Notes under the pieces: generated by a model
Seen by the model: the letters and a program-made list of their open reading frames with translations, nothing else
The model's database searches: none
Told to the model about the DNA's origin: nothing
NCBI GenBank assembly: GCA_916048095.2
Contig: OU696594.1
Coordinates: 902,001 to 966,000, forward strand
Direction of reading: 5' to 3'
Source: Sacculina carcini
Lineage: Eukaryota > Arthropoda > Thecostraca > Sacculinidae
DNA length: 64,000 nt
Part shown: positions 21,654-35,000 of the stretch, in pieces
Layout: every line of letters starts with the position of its first letter
Position numbering within the stretch: position 1 is the stretch's first letter
Position numbers and translations under genes: made by a program

Positions 21654-22831
21654 CCCTCGTATTACCTTCAAATAAACTAACACTTTTTATCCTTTGGGGT
21701 CAATTTGACCCCGGCTGTATTAACGAGGCTTAACATATTTAAGATTATGCATTTAATATGTATTTAAAAGGTTTAGCATATTTTCACACTATAATTACAT
21801 AATTATCAAAATATGAACAGCATCAACATAATATAAACGGCAAAACGCGTAATGCAGTCACATTTTCCATCTATATTCGATATTATTGAACACAAGAAGT
21901 GCACAGTGTACACGTATGCTGCTTACAAATGTATTTTCTGCATTTGTGACAGACACTGCTGGTTTTTGAGTCGTTTATGTGAGGGCACATTTGGCATCTA
22001 CCGCGTGTTTTACCTCTAACAGGCACTGCAGCATGTGCTGATGGCGATACTTTTGACTGAATGTGTTTGACCACGCACGCTGCAGCTGTTGATGTTCTGG
22101 ACAGATATTCCCTTCTCTCGAAGTTGTTCCAGAAATTTTCTTCTTTTCCTAGGATTTCCTTTGCCCCAGTCTTGGTTGATTTCGCGCCAGAGAACAAACG
22201 CGTTGTAAGCGCTAACATCAATAATGTGGCAGAAATCATTCAGTGGCCAGCGCGCTGTCATTCTACGACACCTGTAAGTAGCTGTTACTTTATCCAGATT
22301 ATCAACACCTCCTTTTGTAGCATTGTAATCAAGAATCATTTGGGGCTTTCTGTCTTCTCGAGCGCTCAAGGCGCCATCCTTTTGCATAGTGTTCATCAGT
22401 AGCACATTTTTCTTTCTTTCCGAGCAATACGATGCCACAGTAGTGCGATCTGTATAGGCGAATATTGAAGAGTTTACTCGCCTATCCTTCATGCACAGCA
22501 ACTCGTGAGGAAGCTCAGGCTTGTTTTTTCTCACTCTTCCAACCATGAAAATGAATAGACCCACTGAAATGTGTTTAAATTCATGCCAATTATCAGTATG
22601 AGCTCCAGTTGTATGGGGTCAATTTGACCCCAAGGAACAAAGTTGTGAAAAAATTGACATTAAATTTGTTTATTCATTATAAAAAATTGGGACATAAACG
22701 AATTGGTAGACAATTTTGAACAAAAAATCACAAAAGTCACCTTAAATCAGTCAAGTTCGAATTATTGTTATCAAGTTATATTGAATTGAAAATCGCTTGG
22801 GGTCAAATTGATCCCAAAGATAATAGGAGCG
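21654..22831 (-). mobile_element. piggyBac-like transposon, internally deleted
   Basis: Bounded by TTAA at 21650-21653 and 22832-22835, the target site of piggyBac elements. The ends CCCTCGTATTACC (left) and GATAATAGGAGCG (right) are imperfect inverted repeats (10 of 13). The near-palindrome GGGGTCAATTTGACCCC or a variant occurs three times: 21698-21714, about 22617-22633 and 22799-22815. The inside codes on the minus strand only for the C-terminal part of a transposase, so about half of the expected gene is missing. Confidence 0.82.
21883..22564 (-). pseudogene. piggyBac transposase, C-terminal half, frameshifted
   Basis: Minus-strand frames 22564-22016 and 22239-21883 overlap. The first has RVRKNKPELPHELL, then TTVASYCSERKKNVLLMNT, KPQMILDYNATKGGVDNLD and TARWPLNDFCHIIDVSAYN, the region around and after the third catalytic aspartate in piggyBac transposases. 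The second frame carries the cysteine-rich C-terminal zinc-binding domain: CQMCPH, then CHKCRKYICKQHTCTLC. A frameshift between about 22020 and 22100 separates them, and the N-terminal domain with the first two catalytic aspartates is absent. It cannot encode an active enzyme. Confidence 0.82.
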
Positions 22832-22835
22832 TTAA

Positions 22836-24895
22836 GTGGAAGATATATCAGGGCCGGCTTTAGGCATTGACAAATTTGGCGGCCACCTAGGACCTCATAT
22901 TGGTGGGGACTTCGCACAGGAATCACACAGGAATTCAGACCTTCGTATAACATTGCTAATTCCGATTACTATTGCATCGTCGTTTTATGATTGATGAAAC
23001 GGGTCTCTTCTGCGAACTGCAGCCTACCAAAACATGACGTCCAGAGGAAAACGCCACGAAGCGGAATAATTTTCCGGACTAATGAATCATTTGAGAAAGA
23101 TGCAAACTGGTAAATAATAAGGTAATGTTTTGTGAAAATGAAGGATTCACAATGAAAAGATTGATATATATTGCTGCAGAGCACACCTCGAAATAGCGGA
23201 CACCACAAAATAGCTGAATTTGTATCGATCCCTTCTATTCCGCTGAAGGGAAGTCCGACTGTATATAAATCAATGCAGTGGATTTCAATTGAATGTTTAC
23301 AGAGACAAAATGCAATCAGCAGTGATACTGCTAAGCATAATTCCGGGTTCCTTTGACCGATGTGAGGTTTCATACGACATATATTGAAATTGATGTTTAT
23401 CACCGGAACGTTTTTCGGGTGTATGTCTTTTTGGGCGGATTTGCATGTGAGACTGCACCACGAGAACAAAATGAAGAAGTCACGTTGATTCTGCTGTGTG
23501 AAAAATCAGCGATGATAGCGAATTTATGACTGCACTGTTGCTGAATCCGATCTTGTAGTTGTATATTCGTGTGTGGTGTGCATACACATTCAGCGCAGTC
23601 AACAAGCGTCTAATTTGTCATGCCAGAGGTGTTTGTTTGACTATAGAAGAAGGCCTGACCTGCCAGTCGTGTTGCTGCGGTTTTCCGTGTGAACTTTGTA
23701 TATTGAATGAGCGGACCCAGTGCGAACGAACGAGCTAGAACGTTCATTATCTGTCAAAATTATGTAATCCTAGCCGACCAAAATCAATCAATTCTATTTT
23801 GTCCCACGTGATTACATCATTAGAAGAACAGGAGTATTTGAAGGCCGCATTGAGATGCTTGAAATCAACATACACAACAATCACATTCCTGATGTAAATG
23901 AGCGTGATATATCGGGAAGCTGAGAATTGCACTTAACAGAAATGACAATTTTGTGCAAATACAAAGAATTTAAGGCCAATGAAGGAGACAACGTTAGATC
24001 TGTGCTATATTCAGATACAAATATTCCTCCACACTATAGATATGCTCCAATCGCATCTCTAGGTGTTGAAAGAAAGCACCTACATTTCACTTTTGAAAAC
24101 GTTGATATTACGTTTATTATGTGTAATAGCTAGGGTGACCTTTTGGTGCGCAAAAAATTTAGAATAGTTGCGCTAAAAAATCCTTAAGGTAGCGCTGAAA
24201 AGTTGCACTTATAATTTTGTAAAAATTTAACTAAAACCCGTGAAAAGTGAGTGAAAATCACTTAATTTATGAAAAACACCTATTGTGAGGAAAATTTGTA
24301 CTTTTTTCATTCGATAACTATTACCACAATACGTTTTGAGCATTCATGGTTGTGCTAGGATTGCATGCTTCATTAGCTTCAATTGTCACCTCACTGGCGA
24401 TTTGGAAGCGCTAAACATCCCAAATAGTTGCGCTAATAAGTTGAGGTCAATCGTTTGCCAAATATCGCCAATTTCAAATAATAGGATAATAATTTTAAAC
24501 ACTGAAATCACTCCTTAACATTACACTTTGGGAGTTTCACGTTTTTGTTTCTACTTAATGCAGTTTGAGCATTCGAGGTTGTGTTAAGATTGTGCTTCAC
24601 ATGCTTGTCTATTCTGTCGAGTCTGTCGCACTGATGTCTGGTAGTGACATTTAGACACACAATATAATCTGAAATTCTAACTTGATTTTAATTTTCTTGA
24701 ATGTTTCAAGGTCTAAATGGATTTTGCAAATATAACATCATCTGATTATGCGGTAATTATATTCAAGTAATGCTGATCTAACTAGATGCTCTAAGGCTGC
24801 TCGAAAAGTAAAAAAATTAATGTGTAATTCTATTGCACAAATGCACGTGTCTATATCACAGTTTTATGTCTATATTATATTGTCTATGTTTCTAT
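22836..24895. other. Unassigned sequence, with a possible pogo-type terminus at 23180-23265
   Basis: No gene recognised; the 166-aa minus-strand frame at 22969-23469 has no domain I know. On the minus strand from 23265 the text CAGTCGGACTTCCC, then CAGCGGAATAGAAGGGA, then CCGCTATTTCGAGG resembles the terminal repeat of pogo/Tigger-type elements, but no second end was found. Confidence 0.35.
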
Positions 24896-24899
24896 TGTG

Positions 24900-26990
24900 T
24901 CTATATATATATATATATACTAGCATTAAAACCCGCCCGTTGTGCGGAGGAGTTCATAAAATGGAATTAATATTAATAATAATTCATATTCATAAAAATA
25001 TTCCAAATTAAAAAAGAAAATGAAAACTCATCAGTGTCTTACTCAATAGAAAAGTCCAAGTGTTAATATTTTTATTTTTATTTTGACATAATATTTTCCC
25101 TCAGACCGCCTCATATATAAACCAACCCATTGTGCGGAATAATTCAGAACACAAACACGTAACAAACAATGAAAATCCTAGCATGTAAACCCGCCCGTCG
25201 TGCGAAACCGTTCATACTATTAAATTTGTATTCAATTCATGAGAGAGAAGGAATATGAATTAAAAAAGAGTTGAGTAAACCCATACAAAAGTCTAAATTT
25301 CTATATTTTCATATTTATTTTCACAAAATAGTTTGCCTAAACCGCCTCATATTTATACATGCCCGTCGTGCTGAATAATTCAGAACTCAGACACGAAACA
25401 ATGAAAAATGACTACACTTTTTCATCATAATGTTTCCAAAATATTTTAATAACTTGATATCACCGTCTAGCATTGAAACCCGCCAGTTGTGCGGAGCAAT
25501 TCATAAGATGAAATTCATATTCAATTCATAAACATATTGCAAATTTAAAAAGAAAACAGATATACTCATTAAAATCTTACTCAATTGAAAAGTCTAAATT
25601 CAATTATATTTTTTGACAACATATTTTCCTTCAGCCCGTCTCATATTTAAACCCGCCCGTCGTGCTGAACAATTTATAAAATAAAATGCATATTCAATCC
25701 ATAAAATAAAATGCATATTCAATCCATAAAATAAACTGAATACAAATTAAAAAGCAAAACATTTAACATTTTCCCTCGAACAGCCTCATATTTAAACCCG
25801 CCCGTCGTGCGGAACAATTAAGCCCCAACACCAATGGTTCTTTATATATAAACCAACTAATGACAACTAACTAACTAATATTCAAATGGTTCTTTATTAT
25901 ATAATAATGGTTTTTTATTTAATGGTTCTATATGGTACAATAATTCAGTAGTTTACTTTGTTCCCAGTAGCATTTTATCCGCCCGTCGTGCGGAACAATT
26001 AAGCCCCTGATCTATACCATTGAACCCGCGCAATTATGTCACCTCATATTCAAGCATACATACACAGACAGACAGATAATTTCTTCTTTATGTATATATA
26101 TACCATTGAACCTGCGCAATTATGTCACCTCATATTCAAGCATACATACACAGACAGACAGATAATTTCTTCTTTATGTATATATATGACATTAATACCC
26201 GCCCGTTGTGCGGTGCAATTCATACAATCAAGCAAATCATGAACCATTTGAAAAAATGAACTAAAAACACTTTTTTTAAACCCACCCGTCGTGCGGAACA
26301 ATTCATACAATAAAATTCATATCAAATCCATAAAATATAATGAATACAAATTGAAAAGCAAAAAATGTAAGCTATAAATATCTTGACCAATAGAAAAGTC
26401 TAAATGCCCGCGGGACATTTTTATTTCATAAAAATGAGCCATTGCTTCGTTTGCGTTTGAAGCCCCTGGTCATTGAACCAGCGAACTATGAACCCGCGCA
26501 ATTATGTCACCTCATATTCAAGCATACACACACAGACAGACAGATAATTTCTTCTTTATGTATATATATACCATTGGACCTGCGCAATTATGTCACCTCA
26601 TATTCAAGCATACATACACAGACAGACAGATAATTTCTTCTTTATGTATATATATAGCAAAATATTTTCACTCAGCCCGCCTCATATTTAAACCCGGCCG
26701 ACGTGCGGAATAATTCAGAACTCGAACACCATCCGTTCTGGTTCTTGAAGTCAAATCCATTAGTTTTGTATATGAATTCATTCTACACGGTGAAATTGAA
26801 CGTTTTATTGCTGCCCGCGGGACATTTTTATTTCATAAAAATGAGCCATCGCTTCGTTTGCGTTTGAAGCCCCTGATCATTGAACCAGCGAACCATGAAC
26901 CAGCGCAATTATGTCACCTCATATTCAAGCATACATACACAGACAGACAGATAATTTCTTCTTTATGTATATATATAGCATTAAAACCGC
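24900..26990 (+). repeat. Cluster of GC-rich core repeats
   Basis: Begins with (AT)n then ACTAGCATTAAAACCCGCCC at 24920. Core motifs recur at about 24933, 25127, 25191, 25360, 25480, 25651, 25797, 25979, 26200, 26282 and 26693. Two forms tend to alternate: one followed by AACAATTCATAAAAT, the other preceded by CCGCCTCATATTTAAA and followed by AATAATTCAGAAC. A second ending, CATACATACACAGACAGACA, then GATAATTTCTTCTTTATGTA and TATATATA, closes sub-units at about 26095, 26188, 26572 and 26655. Nothing here looks coding. Confidence 0.88.
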
Positions 26991-29196
26991 ATTAAAACCC
27001 GCCCGTTGTGCGGAACAATTCATAAAAATATTGCAAATTAAAAATAAATAAGGCAAACTCATGAAGACCTTAATCAATTAAAAAGTCTAAATTTCATTAT
27101 TTTTAATTTTATTTTGACAAAATATTTTCACTCAACCCGCCTCATATTTAAACCCGCCCGACGTGAGGAGAAATTCAGAACTCGAACACCATCCGTTCTG
27201 GTTCTTGAAGTCAAATCCATTAGTTTTGTATATGAATTCATTCTATACGGTGAAATTGAACGTTTTATTGCTGCCCGCGGGACATTTTTATTTCATAAAA
27301 ATGAGCCATCGCTTCGTTTGCGTTTGAAGCCCCTGATAATTGAACCAGCGAACCATGAGCCAGCGCATTTATGTCACCTCATATTCAAGCATACATACAC
27401 AGACAGACAGATAATTTCTTCTTTATGTATATATATAGCATTAAAACCCGCCAGTTGTGCGGAGCAATTCATAACATGAAATTCATATTCAATTCATAAA
27501 AAATATGGAAAAATAAAAATGAAATAGGGTACACTCATAAAAATATTAATCAATTGAAAATTATAAGTTTAATTATTTTTATTTCGACACAATATTTCCC
27601 CTCAGTCCGCCTGAGTCATTTTTAAACCCGCCCGTCGTGCTGAATAATTCAGAACTCGAACACGATCCGTTCTGCATCTTGAAGTCAAATCCATTGGTTT
27701 TGTGTATGGATTAATTCTACAGGGTAAATTGAACGTTCTATTGTCTATAGTTGCTGCCCGCGGAACATTTTTATTTTTTTAAAAAAAAACCTTTTTTTAA
27801 ATGAACCATTTGAAAAAATGATCTAAAAACACTTTTTTAAACCCACCCGTCGTGCGGAACAATTCATACAATAAAATTCATATCAAATCCATAAAATATA
27901 ATGAATACAAATCGAAAAGCAAAAAATGTAACCTATAAATATCTTAACCAATAGAAAAGTCTAAATGTGAATATTTTTGTTCTTATTTTGACAAATATTA
28001 TCCCTCAACCCGCCTGATATATAAATCTGCCCGTCGTGTGGTATAATTCAGAACACAAACACGAAACAAACAATGAAAGATGATGAAATCTTTTCATCAG
28101 ACTGTTTCCAAACTATATTTATTACTTAACATCATTCCCCAATATCATTTGCTTAAGTACTATTTCACTTTTACCGCTATAATATTTATTGTTAAAATTT
28201 ATATATTTTCCGCTATCATTAAAACCCAATATAACCTGAGTCAAACCTACCCAACCCAACCCAACCATTCAATCTTGACCGCTTTCAGCCTAGTCTGAGG
28301 TGATTTAACTTATTAGTTTGTGATCACAAAATATACTGATGCGATCATAATTTGTAATCAGAAGACTGAGATTATCTACCCCAGGGGTCCCAAACACGCG
28401 GCCCATCAATACTTTTCTCTCAACCCGCCAATATAGTATCGGGACCAAACTGTAAGGTAGCTAAATTCACATTTGTTGCATAAAGCGATATAATTTTACA
28501 CCATTATCATATTATCTCATAATTCCCGGTTAATGCTTCCACTAATGCATCATATTCATACAGTTGTTATTTTTTGGATTACATCGATAATGCAGCCCTT
28601 GATATTACAGCCGATATTATATTATGCAATCTATATTCTGCTACGTATTATTCCTAATACATATATCATCAGATGGCAAAATATATTTAAAGGTTCACAT
28701 CATTCTCCAAAATCATTTGCTTAAGAGCTATTCTACTTTTATCGCTAGAATATTTACTGCTAGCAAAATATCATATACCTCGCTATCATTTAAACCCACT
28801 CTTTATAGATACATTTAATTCGCCCGTCGTGCGGAACAGTTCATAAAATATAATTAATATTCAATTAATAAAAAAATTAGTGCAAATTGAAAAAGAAAAA
28901 CAAACCCACAGGAAAGTTATAGCTAATCTAAAAGTCTAAATGTGAAATTTATGTTTCAATTTAGAAAACATGTTTTTCCACAACACTATCAAAACAATGC
29001 AACCTTCTGTCATCTCTATAATTCCAGGTTAATGCTTCCGCTAAAACAGCATAAGTTGGCATTACATGATATTGCAACCCATATCCTTATGCAACTTATG
29101 CTTATGCAACTTGAAATTAAACCAATTAAATTACACAGTTAAATTCAGTAGTTTACTTTGTTCCCAATAGCATTTTACCCGCCCGTCGTGCGGAAC

Positions 29197-31900
29197 GTTA
29201 TTGAGGACAATAAAGCCTTTATATTCAGTAGAGTGTAGCATTAATTAAACTGTACGCAATAAAACCACACCATCCATGCTTGGAGATAATATGATGCATT
29301 CTTAATTGTGATTGGGCTTCAGTGAAATTTAATCGGTGTATATTCCTGTGTAATCGCAAGTGCGCATAATAGCTGTCAAATTGGCAATATGTCCTTTTGA
29401 CTTTACACCGCCGTAACTTCCTTCAGATACCCTTTGGAAAATTAAAAATTATACCGTATTGTAGAAGAAAAGGTTTCTAGAACGATGGTATGATTTATTT
29501 TTATGTGTAACAAATAGTAACTGAGAAATAGTAGAAAAATGAATTAATTTTAGTCGCCCGGTGTTCAAGTGTAATTTTGGATGTATTTGAGAATTTTGCC
29601 AATTTTACACGTTTTTTGTATCATTTGTGGGTATAAATTATAGCTTATCTTGTAGAACACAAAATTCTCTACACAGTAGTATGTTCCTGAGTAATCGCAA
29701 GTGCGTCAATTGTGATTAAACTTCAGTGAAATTAAATCAGTGTATATTCATGTGTAATCGCCAGTGCGCATAATAGCTGTCAAATTGGCAACATGACATT
29801 TTGACTTTACACCGCCGTAACTTCCTTCAGATACACTTTGGATATTTAAGAATTATACCGTATTGTAGAAACCAAAATTTCTAGCACGATGGTATAATTC
29901 ATTTTAATGTGTCACAATTAGTTTTTGAGAAATAGGTAGAAAAATGAATAAATTTTAGTCACCCGGTGCTCAAGTGTAATTTTGGATGTATTTGAGAATT
30001 TTGCCAATTTTACACGTTTTTTGTATCATTTGTGGGTATAAATTATACCTTTTCTTGTAGAACACAAAATTTTCTACACAGTAGTATATTCCGTTATTGA
30101 GGACAATAAAGCCTTTATATTCAGTATAGTGTAGCATTAATTAAACTGTACGCAATAAAACCACACCATCCATGCTTGGAGATAATATGATGAATTCTTA
30201 ATTGTGATTGGGCTTCAGTGAAATTTAATCGGTGTATATTCCTGTGTAATCGCAAGTGCGCATAATAGCTGTCAAATTGGCAACATGATAATTTGACTTT
30301 ACACCGCCGTAACTTCCTTCAGATACACTTTGTAAAATTACAAATTATACCGTATTGTAGAAAACAAGATTTCTAGCACGATGGTATAATTTATTTTTAT
30401 GTTTAGCAAATAGTTACTGAGAAATAGTAGAAAAATTAATTAATCTTATTCGGCCGGTGTTCAAGTGAAATTTTGGATGTATTTGAGAATTTTGCCAATT
30501 TTACACGTTTTTTGTATCATTTGTGGTTATAAATTATAGCTTATCTTGTAGAACACAAAATTCTCTACACAGTAGTATATTCCTGAGTAATCGCAAGTGC
30601 GTAAATTGTGATTGGACTTGAGTGAAATTAAATCAGTGTATATTCATGTGTAATCGCAAGTACGCATAATAGCTGTCAAATTGGCAACATGACATTTTGA
30701 CTTTACACCGCCGTATCTTCCTTCAGATACACCTTGGAAAATTAAGAATTATACTGTATTGTAGAAAACAACATTTCTAGCACGATGGTATAATTAATCT
30801 TAAGGTATGACAAACAGTTCCTGAGAAATGGGTAGAAAAATGAATAAATTTTAGTCACCCGGTGTTCTAGTGTAATTTTGGATGCATTTGAGAATTTTGC
30901 CAATTTTACACGTTTTTTGTATCATTTGTGGGTATAAATTATACCTTTTCTTGTAGAACACAAAATTCTCTACACAGTAGTATATTCCTGTGTAATCGCA
31001 AGTGCGCATAATAGCTGTCAAATTGGCAATATGTCCTTTTGACTTTACACCGCCGTCACTTCCTTCAGATACACTTTGGAAAATTAAGAATTATACCGCA
31101 TTTAAAAAAATACAATTTCCAGCACGATGATATAATTTATTTTAATGTGTGACAAATAGTTCCTGAGAAATAGGTAGAAAAATGAATTAATTTAGGCGCC
31201 CGGTGATCAATTTTAATTTTGGATGTATTTGACAATTTTGCCAATTTTACACATTTTTTGTATCATTTGTGGGTATAAATTATAACTTTTCTTGTAGAAC
31301 ACAAAATTATCTACACAATAGTTTAATTTTTATAGCTGTACCATTGCTGGTTTATGAGGAATAGATAGGGGAATATTTACCAAAACATTCACGGTTTCCA
31401 GTGCTAATTTTGCATTTTTGACTTTGTCATTTTGACTTCACACCGCCGTAACTTTTTTTTAATACACTTTGGAAAATTAAAAATTATACCGTGTTGTAGC
31501 AAACAAAATTCCCAGCATGATGGTATTATTTATTTAGTTGTGTGATAATTAGTTTTTGATACATAGAGAAAAAAGTATAGAAAATCGGACGCGTGGAGTA
31601 TAAATATAATTTTGAATATAGATTGAAATTTTGTCATGTTTACATCTTTTATGTTCTATTTTTGGATATGAATTATAACCTATCTTGTAGAACAGAAAAT
31701 TCTCTACACAGTGGTATAATCTGTTTGGCTGTACCATTTCTGGTTTATGAGGAGTAGATGGCAGAGCATTGACCACAATTTTCGCATTTTTCAGGGTTAA
31801 TTTTGTCTTTTCACCGCTATAACTTTTTTTGATTTCATTTTTGAAATTTAAAATTTAATCTAAAGTGTAGACAAGACAATTTCCAACGTGATGGTATAAA
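29197..31900 (+). repeat. Satellite-like array in copy A
   Basis: Units contain an ACACCGCCGTAACTTCC-type word at about 29408, 29813, 30301, 30706, 31050 and 31440, so spacing is 340-490 bp. Each unit contains two related half-units built around TTGTAGAACACAAAATTCTC and TTGTAGAAAACAAAATTTCT, both followed by TATAAT-rich text. 29197-30092 is repeated directly from 30093, starting GTTATTGAGGACAATAAAGC in both. Confidence 0.88.
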
Positions 31901-32018
31901 TTGTTAGCGGGTAGGCTGAGTGGTGGCCGAATAATAGCTGTTAGAAAATGGACCAAGGAGGGTCGAACACACACACACACAGACACACACACACACAGAG
32001 GATCTCTTTTATATATAT

Positions 32019-32020
<2 letters not shown>

Positions 32021-32083
<63 letters not shown>
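32021..32083. repeat. (AT)n microsatellite at the duplication junction
   Basis: AT tract that ends copy A and precedes ACTAGCATTAAAACCTGCCG of copy B. Confidence 0.95.
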
Positions 32084-32084
<1 letters not shown>

Positions 32085-32086
32085 TA

Positions 32087-35000
32087 GCATTAAAACCTGC
32101 CGTTGTGCGGATCAATTCATAAAAATATTGCAAATTAAAAATAAATAAGGCAAACTCATAAAAACCTTAATAAATTGAAAAGTCTAAATTTCATTATTTT
32201 TAATTTTATTTTGACAAAATATTTTCACTCAGCCCGCCTCATATTTAAACCGGGCCGACGTGCGGAATAATTCAGAACTCGAACACCATCCGTTCTGGTT
32301 CTTGAAGTCAAATCAATTAGTTTTGTATATGAATTCATTCTACACGGTGAAATTGAACGTTTTATTGCTGCCCGCGGGACATTTTTATTTCATAAAAATA
32401 AGCCATCGCTTCGTTTGTGTTTGAAGCCCATGATCATTGAACCAGCGAACCATGAACCAGCGCAATTATGTCACCTCATATTCAAGCATACATACACAGA
32501 CAGACAGATAATTTCTTCTTTATGTATATATATAGCATTAAAACCCGCCCGTTGTGCGGAGCAATTCATAACATGAAATTCATATTCAATTCATAAAAAA
32601 CTATGGAAAATTAAAAATGAAATAGGGTACACTCATAAAAATATTCATCAATTGAAAATTATAAGTTTAATTATTTTTATTTCGACAAAATATTTCCCCT
32701 CAGTCCGCCTGAGTCATTTTTAAGCCCGCCCGTGGTGCTGAATAATTCAGAACTCGAACACGATCCGTTCTGCATCTTGAAGTCAAATCCATTGGTATTG
32801 TGTATGGATTAATTCTACAGGGTAAATTGAACGTTCTATTGTCTATAGTAGCTGCCCACGGAGCATTTTTATTTTTTTTTTAATACCTTTTTTTAAATGA
32901 ACCATTTGAAAAAATGAACTAAAAAATGGAAACACTTTTTTTAAACCCGCCCGTCGTGCGGAACAATTCATACAATAAAATTCATATTTGAAGTCAAATC
33001 CATTGGTTTTGTGTATGGATTAATTCTACAGGGAAAATTGAACGTTCTATTGTCTATAGTTGCTGCCCGCGAAACATTTGTATTTTTTAAAAAAATTACC
33101 TTTTTTTAAATGAACCATTTGAAAAAATGATCTAAAAACACTTTTTTAAACCCACCCGTCGTGCGGAACAATTCATACGATAAAATTCATATCAAATCCA
33201 TAAAATATAATGAATACAAATTGAAAACCAAAAAATGTAACGTATAAATATCTTAACCAATATAAAAGTCTAAATGTGAATATTTTTGTTCTTATTTTGA
33301 CAAATATTATCCCTCAACCCGCCTGATATATAAATCTGCCCGTCGTGTGGTATAATTCAGAACACAAACACGAAACAAACAATGAAAGATGATGAAATCT
33401 TTTCATCAGAATGTTTCCAAACTATATTTATTACTTAACATCATTCCTCAATATCATTTGCTTAAGTACTATTTCACTTTTACCGCTATAATATTTATTG
33501 TTAAAATATTTTTTTTTTCCGCTATCATTAAAACCCAATATAACCTGAGTCAAACCTACCCAACCCAGCCCAACCATCTTGACCGCTCTCAGCCTAGTCT
33601 GAGGTGATTTAACTTATTAGTTTGTGATCACAAAATATACTGATGCGATCATAATTTGTAATCAGAAGACTGAGATTATCTACCCCAGGGGTCCCAAACA
33701 CGCGGCCCACCAATACTTTTCTCTCAACCCGCCAATATAGTATCGGGACCAAACTGTAAGGCAGCTAAATTCACATTTGTTGCATAATGCGATATAATTA
33801 TACACCATTATCATATTATCTCATAATTCCCGGTTAATGCTTCCACTAATGCATCATATTCATACAGTTGTTATTTTTTGGATTACACCGATATTACAGC
33901 CCTTGATATTACAGCCGATATTATATTATGCAATCTATATTCTGCTACGTATTATTCCTAATACATATATCATCAGATCGCAAAATATATTTAAAGGTTC
34001 ACATCATTCTCCAAAATCATTTGCTTAAGAGCTATTCTACTTTTATCGCTAGAATATTTACTGCTAGCAAAATATCATATACCTCGCTATCATTTAAACC
34101 CACTCTTTATAGATACATTTAAGCCCGCCCGTCGTGCGGAACAGTTAATAAAATATAATTAATATTCAATTCACAAAAAATAGTGAAAATTGAAAAAGAA
34201 AAACAAACCCATAGGAAAGTTTTAGCCAATATAAAAGTCTAAATGTGAAATTTATGTTTCAATTTAGAAAACATGTTTTTCCACAACCCGCCTCATATTT
34301 AAAGCTGCCCGTCGTGCGGAATAATTCAAACACGAAACAAACACAAAGAAAATTGATGAAAAACGACCAACAGAAAAAGTCAAATTTGTAAATTCTTGTT
34401 TCAATTATTGACGATGTTTTCCCTCAACACTGCTCAAATTCACACCCGTCCTTCGTGTGTAGTAATTCAGAAGTGTAACACTATCAAAACAATGAAACTT
34501 TCTGTCATCTCTATAATTCCAGATTTATGCGTCCGCTAAAACAGCATATTCATATAGTTGGCATTGCATGATATTACAACCCATATCCTTATGCAAGTTA
34601 AGCTTATGCAATTTGAAATTAAACCAATTAAATTATACAGTAAAATTCAGTAGTTAACTTTGTTCCCAGTAGTATTTTACCCGCCCGTCGGGCGGAACAA
34701 TTCATGTGTAAATATTGAGGACAATAAAGCCTTTCTATTCAGTATAGTGTAGCATTTATTAAACTGTACCCAATAAAACCACACCATCCATGCTTGGAGC
34801 TAATATGATGCATTATTAATTGTGATTGGGCTTCAGTGAAATTTAATCGGTGTATATTCCTGTGTAATCGCAAGTGCGCATAATAGCTGTCAAATTGGTA
34901 ATATGTGCTTTTAACTTTACACCGCCGTAACTTCCTTAAGATACACTTTGGAAAATTACAAATTATACCGTATTGTAGAAAATAAGATTTCTAGCACGAT

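Larger units (their letters stand above)
26992..32086 (+). repeat. Composite repeat, copy A of a tandem segmental duplication
   Basis: Corresponds in order to 32087-36705: core pair plus the GAACACCATCCGTTCTGG segment (27000-27435 with 32095-32530), core plus GATCCGTTCTGCATC (27440-27780 with 32535-32870), the middle part (28020-28810 with 33330-34120), a further core (about 28822 and 29178) and a satellite array (29.2-31.9 kb). It ends in GAAAATGGACCAAGGAGGGT, a CA/GA microsatellite, GAGGATCTCTTTTATATATA and (AT)n. The alignment offset grows from 5095 to about 5500 through small insertions and deletions. Confidence 0.88.

Noticed and set aside
22969-23469. 166-aa minus-strand open frame
   Set aside because: No domain, irregular hydrophobic composition, no neighbouring signals; in AT-rich DNA a frame of this length can occur by chance.
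26036-27479. Recurrent small frames with ARRAE / RLIFKP peptides that look like a conserved protein family
   Set aside because: They arise from the repeated core DNA; the frame breaks within each unit and the reverse strand gives an equally recurrent ARRAG peptide. DNA-level conservation explains both.
28240-28265. CCCAACCCAACC run as possible telomeric repeat
   Set aside because: Only two or three repeats, recurring at 16136 and 33560 as part of the composite repeat's middle segment.
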